DNA of 34,390 bases from Acetivibrio mesophilus (GTDB taxonomy: Bacteria > Bacillota > Clostridia > Acetivibrionales > Acetivibrionaceae): contig NZ_RLII01000032.1 of the NCBI RefSeq assembly GCF_004102745.1, positions 1 through 34,390 of the forward strand, given 5' to 3'. Position numbers and translations under genes: made by a program. Under the pieces are notes generated by a model, which ran no database searches, was not told the DNA's origin, and saw only the letters and a program-made list of their open reading frames with translations. This document shows positions 17,711-28,013 of this stretch, in pieces; within the stretch, counting starts at the first letter, position 1; each line of letters starts with the position of its first letter.

Positions 17711-20700
17711 ATTGACATCCTTGTTTTACTGGAAATCCTACTTCAACAAACAATTTCTGTAGAACACACAACGCGCCGAGACTAGTTTCAATCCTTGTTT
17801 TACTGGAAGTCCTACTTCAACGCAAGCGTACAGGAAGGAACTTGGAGATAGACTATAGGTTTCAATCCTTGTTTTACTGGAAGTCCTACTTCAACTGGAA
17901 GTGGATTAGAGATATGACTGAATTAAAGCAATGTTTCAATCCTTGTTTTACTGGAAGTCCTACTTCAACCCCAAAAAGTTTGCTTCTGCCATTGCTGCTT
18001 CAAGGTTTCAATCCTTGTTTTACTGGAAGTCCTACTTCAACCCGTATGTAAAACAATGAAACGGAGGTCAAAATGAAGTTTCAATCCTTGTTTTACTGGA
18101 AGTCCTACTTCAACTCTCATCTCAAATGTATACAAATTTATTCTTTAATTAGTTTCAATCCTTGTTTTACTGGAAGTCCTACTTCAACGAGGCTAAAACA
18201 CAAAGAACAGTGGAACAGCCAGTAAGTTTCAATCCTTGTTTTACTGGAAGTCCTACTTCAACTTCTGCTCCCAGAGCTTCCATAATCATGTCTACTTGTT
18301 GTTTCAATCCTTGTTTTACTGGAAGTCCTACTTCAACGTATAATCTATTGAGCGGGCTTATACCTAATACTTTGTGTTTCAATCCTTGTTTTACTGGAAG
18401 TCCTACTTCAACTAATATTTCTGACCATGAAACTGGATGTTTTTGTACGTTTCAATCCTTGTTTTACTGGAAGTCCTACTTCAACTAATATTTCTGACCA
18501 TGAAACTGGATGTTTTTGTACGTTTCAATCCTTGTTTTACTGGAAGTCCTACTTCAACAGTATGTACTAGAATCAGATGGGGGTGAAGTTGAGGAGTTTC
18601 AATCCTTGTTTTACTGGAAGTCCTACTTCAACCTTCTAAATAGCTATATTTTATTCGTCAAAATAATTGTGGTTTCAATCCTTGTTTTACTGGAAGTCCT
18701 ACTTCAACGTCAACAGGAATAAAATAAGCTACCGTCTGCAATATAGTTTCAATCCTTGTTTTACTGGAAGTCCTACTTCAACTAGATTTCTTAGGATTTC
18801 CTGTAAAATTATCTTCTTGGTTTCAATCCTTGTTTTACTGGAAGTCCTACTTCAACCTTTTTCGGTGCTATAACTAGCACCTTGTTAACTTGTTTCAATC
18901 CTTGTTTTACTGGAAGTCCTACTTCAACGACGAACTTCCAATGAAGGTATTCAAACCTTATATATGGTTTCAATCCTTGTTTTACTGGAAGTCCTACTTC
19001 AACTATTGAAAATGTGTTCTTGATGGGTTTAAAAAGTTGTTTCAATCCTTGTTTTACTGGAAGTCCTACTTCAACCCCCTTACCCCCCTTTCCTCTTATG
19101 GAATTTTCGTAAGGTTTCAATCCTTGTTTTACTGGAAGTCCTACTTCAACGAAATAGTGGTTACTGTCCCATCTTCCAGCGTTACATGTTTCAATCCTTG
19201 TTTTACTGGAAGTCCTACTTCAACTTGCATATTTTAGATGTCTCCTTATCGCGATTTTAGTTTCAATCCTTGTTTTACTGGAAGTCCTACTTCAACGAGT
19301 TCATGTTCAGTTTGGATTCTGAAGTTGAATAGTTTCAATCCTTGTTTTACTGGAAGTCCTACTTCAACAAATATCAATAACTTACCGGACAACCACCCAA
19401 TATTGTTTCAATCCTTGTTTTACTGGAAGTCCTACTTCAACCTGTTTTGCCGATGTGGCTAATAAGCTGTTGTGCTTTTGTTTCAATCCTTGTTTTACTG
19501 GAAGTCCTACTTCAACAGGTACTAGATGACCTCAGAGAGGAGGGAATATAATGTAGTTTCAATCCTTGTTTTACTGGAAGTCCTACTTCAACGAGCTTCT
19601 TAATGGAGCTCTATGACCACTTAGTTGGGTTTCAATCCTTGTTTTACTGGAAGTCCTACTTCAACGGCATGGGATAGGATTTTTAAGGCTGGAAAATCCT
19701 TGTTTCAATCCTTGTTTTACTGGAAGTCCTACTTCAACTACAGTAATAACAGCGGTTAGGGCATCCGCTTAAAGGTTTCAATCCTTGTTTTACTGGAAGT
19801 CCTACTTCAACGTATCAAGCCTTGGAACACCGTCCCAAACAAGAGACTCGTTTCAATCCTTGTTTTACTGGAAGTCCTACTTCAACTATATGTTAAATGT
19901 AAAATTATAGGATACATTAAACCTGTTTCAATCCTTGTTTTACTGGAAGTCCTACTTCAACTCTACAGCACGAGGGCCAATACATGAGCCTTGATGCCTG
20001 TTTCAATCCTTGTTTTACTGGAAGTCCTACTTCAACGACAAGAGAGACGATACCTAGCCGGAGAGAAGCGAAGTTTCAATCCTTGTTTTACTGGAAGTCC
20101 TACTTCAACTATCCCGTTCACTGTTTGAATACGTATACAATGAAGGTTTCAATCCTTGTTTTACTGGAAGTCCTACTTCAACTGCAAAGTTGGAGTATTG
20201 CTCTGGCTGCAATTTCACGTTTCAATCCTTGTTTTACTGGAAGTCCTACTTCAACTCGCCCTTAAGCATCATTTCGCGTTTCTTGGACAGGTGTTTCAAT
20301 CCTTGTTTTACTGGAAGTCCTACTTCAACGGAAAGTGTATCAGATACATTACCGTATATGAACTTGTTTCAATCCTTGTTTTACTGGAAGTCCTACTTCA
20401 ACTGCACCGTCAGCGTCAATTTGAGAACAATGATCTGCGTTTCAATCCTTGTTTTACTGGAAGTCCTACTTCAACATCACTTTTGTGATAGTGGCATTAT
20501 AAAGTATGCTGGGTTTCAATCCTTGTTTTACTGGAAGTCCTACTTCAACAATAATTACCTCCTTTAGATTCTTATCTTTATATAAGTTTCAATCCTTGTT
20601 TTACTGGAAGTCCTACTTCAACGATTACAGCTCTTGAAAATGCAAATGCTGCAAAGGAGTTTCAATCCTTGTTTTACTGGAAGTCCTACTTCAACACTTC

Positions 20701-22602
20701 ACAAGGAGGCGATTGACGGTAATTATGTAGCGTTTCAATCCTTGTTTTACTGGAAGTCCTACTTCAACTATACAAGTTATAAAGAAGTTATGGAATATAA
20801 TAATAGTTTCAATCCTTGTTTTACTGGAAGTCCTACTTCAACTAATTGGACAATTACAGGTGAAGATACCACTAAGGGTTTCAATCCTTGTTTTACTGGA
20901 AGTCCTACTTCAACGCTATATCAATATAACCTGTTCTGATTGCACTAACATGTTTCAATCCTTGTTTTACTGGAAGTCCTACTTCAACCAATTGAAAGGG
21001 GATTAGATAAGCAAGGAATATGCTGTTTCAATCCTTGTTTTACTGGAAGTCCTACTTCAACTATGTAGTATTTAGTGGAACAGGTAATCTAGTAGGGTTT
21101 CAATCCTTGTTTTACTGGAAGTCCTACTTCAACAGTGAATTGATTACTAATGCTGTATGGGAGACTACATGTTTCAATCCTTGTTTTACTGGAAGTCCTA
21201 CTTCAACACCTCAGACATATACGCACATCTTGACGAGGCGTAGTTTCAATCCTTGTTTTACTGGAAGTCCTACTTCAACTTATTGATTTGGTACCCAAAG
21301 AATATAAGTTTAACCGTTTCAATCCTTGTTTTACTGGAAGTCCTACTTCAACAAGACCGGTTATGAAATTGTAATCCTACCAATAACATAGTTTCAATCC
21401 TTGTTTTACTGGAAGTCCTACTTCAACATGGATATTATTTTATAATCTCCTGTTCCACTTTGAGTTTCAATCCTTGTTTTACTGGAAGTCCTACTTCAAC
21501 CTAAGGCACATAGATGGCTATGTAAGAAATGGTAATATGTTTCAATCCTTGTTTTACTGGAAGTCCTACTTCAACTTGCTGCATATAAATATGCGATATT
21601 GACTGGGATATGGGGTTTCAATCCTTGTTTTACTGGAAGTCCTACTTCAACGCATATGGTTTAAAAAACAAAAGAAGATAGTTTAAGTTTCAATCCTTGT
21701 TTTACTGGAAGTCCTACTTCAACCAAATGGGGAATCCAGCGTTCAATAGTTTGTTTCCAAGGTTTCAATCCTTGTTTTACTGGAAGTCCTACTTCAACTA
21801 TAATAATATAGTCAAAATCATTTATGACCTTTTTGTTTCAATCCTTGTTTTACTGGAAGTCCTACTTCAACGGCATAGAAAAAATACCAACTAAACATAT
21901 GGGAGCGTTTCAATCCTTGTTTTACTGGAAGTCCTACTTCAACTGTTCTCTTTTTTCTTTCTTCCTCCTTTACCTTAGTGTTTCAATCCTTGTTTTACTG
22001 GAAGTCCTACTTCAACATTATCTATTTTTGTATTTTCGTGCTGTGCAGCATCGTTTCAATCCTTGTTTTACTGGAAGTCCTACTTCAACGAATAATCAGC
22101 GACTATAAAAAGGAATTCTATGAAGGTTTCAATCCTTGTTTTACTGGAAGTCCTACTTCAACGGTGAACTAGAAGAAAAAAACCCCGACCATATAGCTTG
22201 TTTCAATCCTTGTTTTACTGGAAGTCCTACTTCAACTCAGAAGCTGTTTACTAAAGATATGACAAATACTAGTTTCAATCCTTGTTTTACTGGAAGTCCT
22301 ACTTCAACTAAAGAAGTTCCTGGTGTGTATGATATGAGTTTTGTTTGTTTCAATCCTTGTTTTACTGGAAGTCCTACTTCAACCGCTTATGGTCGTGCCT
22401 TCCCAATACTCAAATTCAAGTTTCAATCCTTGTTTTACTGGAAGTCCTACTTCAACTTTAAAAGGTCGGTAAAACTAAATTCAGTATCCCTGTTTCAATC
22501 CTTGTTTTACTGGAAGTCCTACTTCAACAAAGAGGAAGCATTGAAATTCCAAGGGAAAGAGGAATGTTTCAATCCTTGTTTTACTGGAAGTCCTACTTCA
22601 AC
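17711..22602 (-). CRISPR. CRISPR array, 66 perfect 37-bp repeats plus one degenerate repeat, 66 spacers
   Basis: The repeat runs GTTTCAATCC...CCTACTTCAAC on the plus strand. On the minus strand it begins GTTGAAGTAGG and ends GGATTGAAAC, giving the classic 8-base crRNA handle ATTGAAAC of type I and III systems. Minus-strand transcription is therefore inferred, with the leader to the right. Perfect repeats start at 17785, 17859, 17933 and so on to 22566; all copies look identical. The leftmost copy (17711-17747) differs at five positions, as expected at the old end of an array. Spacers are 35-39 bases. One spacer occurs twice in a row (18413-18448 and 18486-18521). Several spacers read as phage-like coding sequence. 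No cas genes lie in the window, so the effector set is elsewhere. Open frames through the array (FNPCFTGSPTST, QSLFYWKSYFN) are only repeats read as protein. Confidence 0.98.
18413..18521 (-). repeat. Duplicated spacer-repeat unit within the array
   Basis: The 36-base spacers at 18413-18448 and 18486-18521 are identical, separated by one repeat. This is an exact 73-base tandem duplication near the older end of the array. Confidence 0.95.
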
Positions 22603-22830
22603 GGCATTTTAGGCTGCATCTAGCTAATTTCAAGTCTTACAGGCATTTTTTGACGAAACTTTTTTTCACACTTTTCATAAGAAAATGCCCCTTTTTTATT
22701 AAAATTCACACATTTTTGAGTTACCAACATAGGCATGTAACCCGCCATTTTCAAAGGTCAGAGGCTATCCAATGCAAATTTCGCAATAATTTTGTAGCCA
22801 CATTTTTCCACCCACAACTCTAATCACAGA
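22603..22830 (-). promoter_or_regulatory. CRISPR leader
   Basis: This AT-rich region lies at the end where the repeats are perfect and newest. On the minus strand TTGAAA (22754-22749), 17 bases and TATGTT (22731-22726) form a possible promoter ~115 bases before the first repeat. AAAATGCC ends exactly at the array edge (22610-22603) and recurs 39 bases upstream (near 22642-22649), with an inverted copy at 22682-22689. Such leader-proximal motifs often guide spacer insertion. The remaining bases to 23010 hold no other gene. Confidence 0.65.
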
Positions 22831-23010
22831 TAAAATATATCATAAATTAACTATTTTTTCAACACACTTACAGGCAATTGACAATAAATCACGACCAAAT
22901 TCCACCAAAAGCATCATCTGTTAATAATGAACAGTATAATATATCTGTCAGGATATAAAATAACATCATTACAGCAATAATAAAGTAAGTTAATTGTTTG
23001 GAGTGATAAA

Positions 23011-23178
23011 ATGGCAGAAAACAAGTATAAGCAGAAAAACATGGCAACACCGATTGAAAAGCACGATACAGCAGCTTGGGCAAATATCGAAAAGGAAAAA
23101 CCCGACTCAAAGGTTCCTATTCCCAGTGAGACTCAGGTGAAAAATGCCAAGGAATATGTAGATACCAACCAAAAATAG
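23011..23178 (+). CDS. Small spore-surface-type protein (CDIF630_02480 / DUF3787 family)
   Basis: 55 residues, hydrophilic. The core PIEKHDTAAWANIEKEKP, then KVPIPSETQVKNAKEYVD, fits my memory of the clostridial DUF3787 family, renamed after a spore surface protein of C. difficile. A role in the outer spore layers is known only for that relative. A GGAG site lies seven bases before the ATG. It is a lone plus-strand gene between the CRISPR leader and PFOR, with a terminator six bases after its stop. Family assignment is from memory. Confidence 0.75.
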   Translation: MAENKYKQKNMATPIEKHDTAAWANIEKEKPDSKVPIPSETQVKNAKEYVDTNQK

Positions 23179-23183
23179 CAAAA

Positions 23184-23219
23184 GGGGCTGTTGCACTAAT
23201 TGTTCAGTGTAACAGCCCC
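23184..23219. terminator. Bidirectional terminator
   Basis: GGGGCTGTTGCACT pairs with AGTGTAACAGCCCC (14 bp, one G-T) around a short loop. It sits between two convergent genes, the small spore-type gene and PFOR. On the minus strand TTTTGCTATTTTT follows; on the plus strand the tail CTCTATTTA is weaker. Confidence 0.85.
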
Positions 23220-23245
23220 CTCTATTTATCACATATTACCAAGCA

Positions 23246-26200
23246 TTAGTATTTCTGATCTGCCAGCCTTTTATAAGTATCATAGCGCTCTTTTGCATCC
23301 CTTTCCGCAGCATCAAACATCTTTCCTGCCACATCCGGGAATACATTCATAAGCTGAGAATACCGAATTTCTCCGTTGAGGAACTCCTTGTAAGGAGCAC
23401 TCGGTTCTTTCGATTCAAGAATAAATGGATTTTTCCCCTCTTCTTTGAGCATTGGATTGTATCTGTACAAATGCCAGTAACCGGCCTCAACTGCACGTTT
23501 TTCTTCCAATATGCTTGTGCCCATGCCTGTTTTAATACCATGGCTTATACATGGGGAATACGCAATTATCAATGACGGACCTTTGTAGTTTTCTGCCTCC
23601 GCTATAGCTTTTACGGTCTGGTTCATATTTGCGCCCATGGCTATCTGTGCTACATACACATAACCATAACTCATAGCCATCATTCCCAAATCCTTCTTCC
23701 GAACCCCTTTACCTGCTGCAGCAAACTTTGCAACAGCTGCTGTCGGAGTTGCTTTCGAAGACTGACCACCGGTATTGGAGTAAATCTCTGTATCCAACAC
23801 AAATATGTTTACATCTTCGCCGGAGGAAAGAACCTGATCCAATCCACCATAACCGATGTCATAAGCCCATCCGTCTCCTCCTATCATCCAGAAGGACTTT
23901 TTGATGAGATAATCCTTCTTCTCCATTATCTCCTCAATTATCCGGTTTCCTTTATAGTCATAGTCCTTCAGTGCCTCAAAAATATGTGCGGTAGCCTTTT
24001 TGGAACCTTCTGCCTCATCTCTTGCATCCAGCCACTCTCTGAAGGCATTCTTAACTTTTTCATCAATATCTGAGTTTATCGCATTTTCCATAAGGTCAGC
24101 AAGTTTCGCCCTTATTTGCTTCACTCCCAAATACATTCCAAAGCCGTATTCCGCATTATCCTCAAACAACGAGTTGGCCCATGCAGGTCCTTTTCCTTCC
24201 GCATTGGTAGTATAAGCTATGGATGGAGAGCTGGCTCCCCATATGGATGAGCACCCGGTTGCATTGGCAATCATCATCCTCTCGCCAAAGAGCTGCGTAA
24301 GAAGCCTAATATACGGCGTCTCACCACATCCAGGGCAAGCTCCGTTAAACTCCAACAGCGGTCTTGCAAGTTGGCTTCCTTTTAATGTGTTGCGATCCAA
24401 TAGATTGTCCTTCTGGGTAACAGTCATAGCAAACTCCCAGTTCTCGGCCTCTTTTTCTATTTCCTGCTCCGCAGGTCTCATAATCAATGCCTTTTCCTTT
24501 GTAGGACATATATCGGCACAATTGCTGCACCCGGTACAGTCAAGAGGAGCAATCTGAACACGGAAATGTAAATCTTCAAACCCTTTTCCGATAGCTTTCT
24601 TGGTTTTAAAGCTTTCCGGTGCCCGGCTCAATTCCTCATCATTTAGCAGGAACAGTCGCACTGTGCTATGAGGACATACAAAGGAACACTGTCCACATTG
24701 TATACATTTATCCATCTGCCATTCGGGAATCATTGGTGCAATTCCCCGCTTCTCATAGGCCGTAGTTCCCAAAGGATGTGTGCCATCCTCCATTCCCACA
24801 AATGCACTTACAGGCAATTCGTCGCCTTCATTTCTGGCCATTTTTCTTTGAATCTTTTTCACAAACTCCGGCTCATCCTTCTTCATAGGCAAGTCTTCAT
24901 CAGGAACATTCTTCCATGACTCAGGCACATTCACCTTAATCAATGCTTCCTGTCCCATGTCAACAGCGGCATTATTCATCTCCACTATCTTCTGGCCTTT
25001 TTTACCATAGGTTTTTTCAATAGATTCTTTAAGATACTTTGCAGCCTCCTCAATGGGGATTATGTTTGCCAGCTTGAAAAAGGCCGATTGCATTACCATA
25101 TTGATTCTATTGCCAAGACCAATATCAGAAGCAATCTTTAGAGCATCTATTATATAAAACTTAATGTTGTTATTTGCGATATATCTCTTCACCGATGCAG
25201 GAAGATGTGTGTCCAGTTCCTCCTCACTCCATGGACAGTTGAGCACAAACGTACCCTCTTTTTTAAGTCCATTTAGAATATCATAATTATACAAGAAGGA
25301 TTTATTGTGACAGGCAATATAATCAGCGTTATATACAAGATACGGAGAGCGCAGCGGCTTCGGTCCGAACCTCAAATGGGAAACGGTAGTTCCTCCTGAT
25401 TTTTTGCTGTCATAGGAGAAATAGCCCTGTACATACATGTCAGTATTGTCTCCTATTATTTTTATAGCAGATTTGTTGGCTCCAACCGTACCGTCAGAGC
25501 CCAATCCCCAGAATTTGCAGCTTATTGTTCCCTGAGGCGTGGTCTCGATTATGTCTCCTTCCGGAAGAGATAGATTTGTTACATCATCAACAATTCCAAT
25601 AGTAAAGTTGTCTTTTGGCTGTTCCTGCTTTAAATTATCAAATACGGATATTATCTGCGATGGTCTGGTATCCTTTGAACCTAATCCATACCTTCCTCCT
25701 ATGATAATAGGCCTATCATTTCTGGAAAGATATATTTTTGATACATCGAGATACAGAGGTTCTCCCGGTGCACCCGGCTCCTTGGTTCTGTCAAGCACTG
25801 CAATTCTTTTCACCGTGCTAGGCATTACATCAAAAAAGTACTTTTCAGAGAAAGGCCTGTAAAGGTGTACTCTCACAGCACCTACCTTTTCACCTTTTGC
25901 CATAAGGTAGTCAATAGTTTCATCAATGGTATCACAAACTGATCCCATTGCCACGATCACATATTCCGCATCCTTTGCCCCATAGTATTCAAATGGGTGG
26001 TACTCACGGCCTGTAATCCTTTTTATTTCCTGCATATAGCCTGCAACAATATCCGGAACACTGTCATAAAATTTATTCTGTACTTCTCTTCCCTGAAAAT
26101 AAATATCCGGATTTTGTGCCGTTCCTCTCGCAACCGGATGTTCCGGATTTAAGGCCCTATCCCGGAATTCCTTTATTGCATCATAATCAACAAGCTTTGC

Positions 26201-26770
26201 AAGTTCATCATATTCTACCAACCCTATCTTCTGATACTCATGAGAAGTCCTAAATCCGTCAAAGAAGTGGACAAAGGGTATTCGGGATTTAATTGCTGAT
26301 AGATGCGCAATATATCCCATATCTGCTGCCTCTTGAACATTAGATGAGGCAAGTAGTGCGACTCCAGTTTGACGGCAGGCCATCACATCCTGGTGATCTC
26401 CAAATATTGACAGTGCGTGGGTTGCAATTGCTCTTGCCGATACATGCAATACCCCGGGCAAAAGCTCTCCTGCCATTTTATACAGGTTTGGAATCATCAG
26501 CAAAAGGCCTTGGGAGGCAGTATAGGTGGTTGTCAATGCTCCTGCAGCAAGAGAACCATGCATTGTCCCGGCGGCTCCTGCCTCCGATTGCATCTGCACA
26601 ACTCTGACTTGCTGTCCAAAGATATTTTTCTTTCCATGGGCTGACCATTCGTCCACCCCTTCCGCCATAGGTGATGATGGTGTTATGGGGTATATTGCTG
26701 CAACATCCGTAAAGGCATAAGATGCATAGGCAGCCGCTTGGTTCCCATCCATTGTTTCAAATTTCTGCAT
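23246..26770 (-). CDS. nifJ: Pyruvate:ferredoxin (flavodoxin) oxidoreductase
   Basis: 1174 residues, the normal length of the single-chain homodimeric enzyme. It converts pyruvate and CoA to acetyl-CoA and CO2 and reduces ferredoxin, the central step of clostridial fermentation. In order: YPITPSSPMAE (27-37) of the first domain; a ferredoxin-like insert with C689/692/695/699 and C745/748/751/755 for two [4Fe-4S] clusters; C812, C815, C840 and C1074 for the cluster near the thiamine; and the thiamine diphosphate site GDGWAYDIGYGG...NTGGQSSK (965-1006). All expected ligands are present. An AGGAGA site precedes the ATG. It seems to be transcribed alone, with a strong terminator at 23184-23219. 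The gene is often called nifJ or por. Confidence 0.97.
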   Translation of the reverse strand: MQKFETMDGNQAAAYASYAFTDVAAIYPITPSSPMAEGVDEWSAHGKKNIFGQQVRVVQMQSEAGAAGTMHGSLAAGALTTTYTASQGLLLMIPNLYKMAGELLPGVLHVSARAIATHALSIFGDHQDVMACRQTGVALLASSNVQEAADMGYIAHLSAIKSRIPFVHFFDGFRTSHEYQKIGLVEYDELAKLVDYDAIKEFRDRALNPEHPVARGTAQNPDIYFQGREVQNKFYDSVPDIVAGYMQEIKRITGREYHPFEYYGAKDAEYVIVAMGSVCDTIDETIDYLMAKGEKVGAVRVHLYRPFSEKYFFDVMPSTVKRIAVLDRTKEPGAPGEPLYLDVSKIYLSRNDRPIIIGGRYGLGSKDTRPSQIISVFDNLKQEQPKDNFTIGIVDDVTNLSLPEGDIIETTPQGTISCKFWGLGSDGTVGANKSAIKIIGDNTDMYVQGYFSYDSKKSGGTTVSHLRFGPKPLRSPYLVYNADYIACHNKSFLYNYDILNGLKKEGTFVLNCPWSEEELDTHLPASVKRYIANNNIKFYIIDALKIASDIGLGNRINMVMQSAFFKLANIIPIEEAAKYLKESIEKTYGKKGQKIVEMNNAAVDMGQEALIKVNVPESWKNVPDEDLPMKKDEPEFVKKIQRKMARNEGDELPVSAFVGMEDGTHPLGTTAYEKRGIAPMIPEWQMDKCIQCGQCSFVCPHSTVRLFLLNDEELSRAPESFKTKKAIGKGFEDLHFRVQIAPLDCTGCSNCADICPTKEKALIMRPAEQEIEKEAENWEFAMTVTQKDNLLDRNTLKGSQLARPLLEFNGACPGCGETPYIRLLTQLFGERMMIANATGCSSIWGASSPSIAYTTNAEGKGPAWANSLFEDNAEYGFGMYLGVKQIRAKLADLMENAINSDIDEKVKNAFREWLDARDEAEGSKKATAHIFEALKDYDYKGNRIIEEIMEKKDYLIKKSFWMIGGDGWAYDIGYGGLDQVLSSGEDVNIFVLDTEIYSNTGGQSSKATPTAAVAKFAAAGKGVRKKDLGMMAMSYGYVYVAQIAMGANMNQTVKAIAEAENYKGPSLIIAYSPCISHGIKTGMGTSILEEKRAVEAGYWHLYRYNPMLKEEGKNPFILESKEPSAPYKEFLNGEIRYSQLMNVFPDVAGKMFDAAERDAKERYDTYKRLADQKY

Positions 26771-26888
26771 TTAGTCACTCTCCTATTCTTTTAGCTACTT
26801 ATTTACGGTTTTTACTTTGAGAAATACACAGCAATTTCCCGATTATTTTCTAAATTTATTTTGATAAAATGCTTATAAATATTATGCC

Positions 26889-27548
26889 TTATTCTTTCTT
26901 TATAAATTCGGATTTTGGCTGGTCGCATATCGGACAGGTATAATCCTCGGGCAGATCTTCAAAGGGAACATCTCCTGTGTACTCATATCCGCATATACCA
27001 CACACATAAGTTGCTCTTTTTTCTGGGGGTGTAACTTCTTGTGAACCCTTCGGCGCAATATATGTGGGAGCATTTTTGGGACTTCTCCCTTTTATCACCT
27101 TATGATAATAGGAATAGGTCATAGGCTCTTCTTGGGTAATAAAGTCCACATCCAGTACTTTACCCAAGAAAACGGTATGGGTATCTGTCTCCATCTTATT
27201 AATTACGTCGCAGATAAGATAAGCACACCCATCCTTTACAACCGGCATATCATTTTTAATTTCATACCCAACAGAATCAAATTTATTAACATCTTTTCCT
27301 GTCTTAAATCCAAAAGTACCTATAATCGACGGATCTGTGTTCTGAGGTAGAACGGTAATTGCGAATTTCCCTGTTTTTTCAATACATTGGTTTGTATAGT
27401 TATCATGACTGATGCTAATTGCAACCGTCTCAGGGTCTGCCGTAATCTGCATGGCACAGTTGACCACACATCCTGTCGGACGCTCTTTGTCCCAAACAGA
27501 AACAATATAAACCCCATATGACAAATTCCATAAAGCGTTTTTATTCAT
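26889..27548 (-). CDS. hrb: High-molecular-weight rubredoxin (flavin reductase-rubredoxin fusion)
   Basis: 219 residues. Residues ~1-155 are an FMN-binding flavin reductase-like domain ([22 protein letters not shown]). Residues ~180-219 are a rubredoxin with both iron-binding pairs (YVCGICGY and CPICDQP). This matches the high-molecular-weight rubredoxin of Moorella-type anaerobes, which passes electrons from NAD(P)H to flavodiiron proteins that reduce NO or O2. No flavodiiron gene is in the window. Two ATG codons are adjacent (27551, 27548); the second is better spaced from GGGGGAG. The hemerythrin gene ends 25 bases upstream, so the two are probably cotranscribed. Confidence 0.85.
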   Translation of the reverse strand: MNKNALWNLSYGVYIVSVWDKERPTGCVVNCAMQITADPETVAISISHDNYTNQCIEKTGKFAITVLPQNTDPSIIGTFGFKTGKDVNKFDSVGYEIKNDMPVVKDGCAYLICDVINKMETDTHTVFLGKVLDVDFITQEEPMTYSYYHKVIKGRSPKNAPTYIAPKGSQEVTPPEKRATYVCGICGYEYTGDVPFEDLPEDYTCPICDQPKSEFIKKE

Positions 27549-27573
27549 CATCGTCTCCCCCTTTTGTGTAAAG

Positions 27574-27963
27574 TCATTCTGCAATCAGTTTATCCTTCCT
27601 ATATATGTGTTCAACAAGCCATGTAGCCAAGAAATCCAATAACTCCAGCAGCGTCTCTTTTTGATTTTCATCGATGCTGTCTGGAGTATATTCATTTATT
27701 CTCTGTATAAAATCATCGTGAGCAACTTTTTGAGAAAGCAGCCTTTTGTATCCGATGCTTTCCATGTATTCTTCCTCATGCTTAAAATGGTACTGAGTAT
27801 AATCTTTAAGTTCATTAACCAATTTCATTATGTGGTCATATTTGTCCGGAATAAACTGATTTTTCAGCAGTTCGTAAGTTTCATCGGCAATAGCAAAAAG
27901 CTTCGCATGCTCTTTGTCGATAAAATCAATTCCTGTGAAGTATTCTGGTTTCATTTCGTACAT
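27574..27963 (-). CDS. Bacteriohemerythrin with one substituted iron ligand
   Basis: 129 residues, a single four-helix hemerythrin domain. Iron ligands by pattern: H19 (IDKEHAKLF), H59-x3-E63, H82 in VAHDDF and H119-x4-D124. The canonical third helix has H-x3-H; here the first of the two is Q78, so only four of five histidines remain. The protein probably binds O2 or another small ligand at a di-iron site and may deliver or scavenge oxygen. Start chosen at the second ATG (27963), eight bases from AAAGGAG; the first ATG (27969) is too close to that site. It leads an operon with the rubredoxin flavoprotein. Confidence 0.88.
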   Translation of the reverse strand: MYEMKPEYFTGIDFIDKEHAKLFAIADETYELLKNQFIPDKYDHIMKLVNELKDYTQYHFKHEEEYMESIGYKRLLSQKVAHDDFIQRINEYTPDSIDENQKETLLELLDFLATWLVEHIYRKDKLIAE

Positions 27964-28013
27964 ATTCATCTCTCCTTTTCTCAGGTATCGGTTCTGTTAA
28001 TGATTTTTTTGTG

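Noticed and set aside
17711-17747. Left end of the array as the leader side
   Set aside because: The degenerate repeat there and the ATTGAAAC handle on the minus strand both mark it as the trailer end.
17842-22612. Many open reading frames of 60-160 codons within the array
   Set aside because: They are the 37-bp repeat read in three frames (FNPCFTGSPTST, QSLFYWKSYFN, SILVLLEVLLQ) joined by spacers. No ribosome sites serve them.
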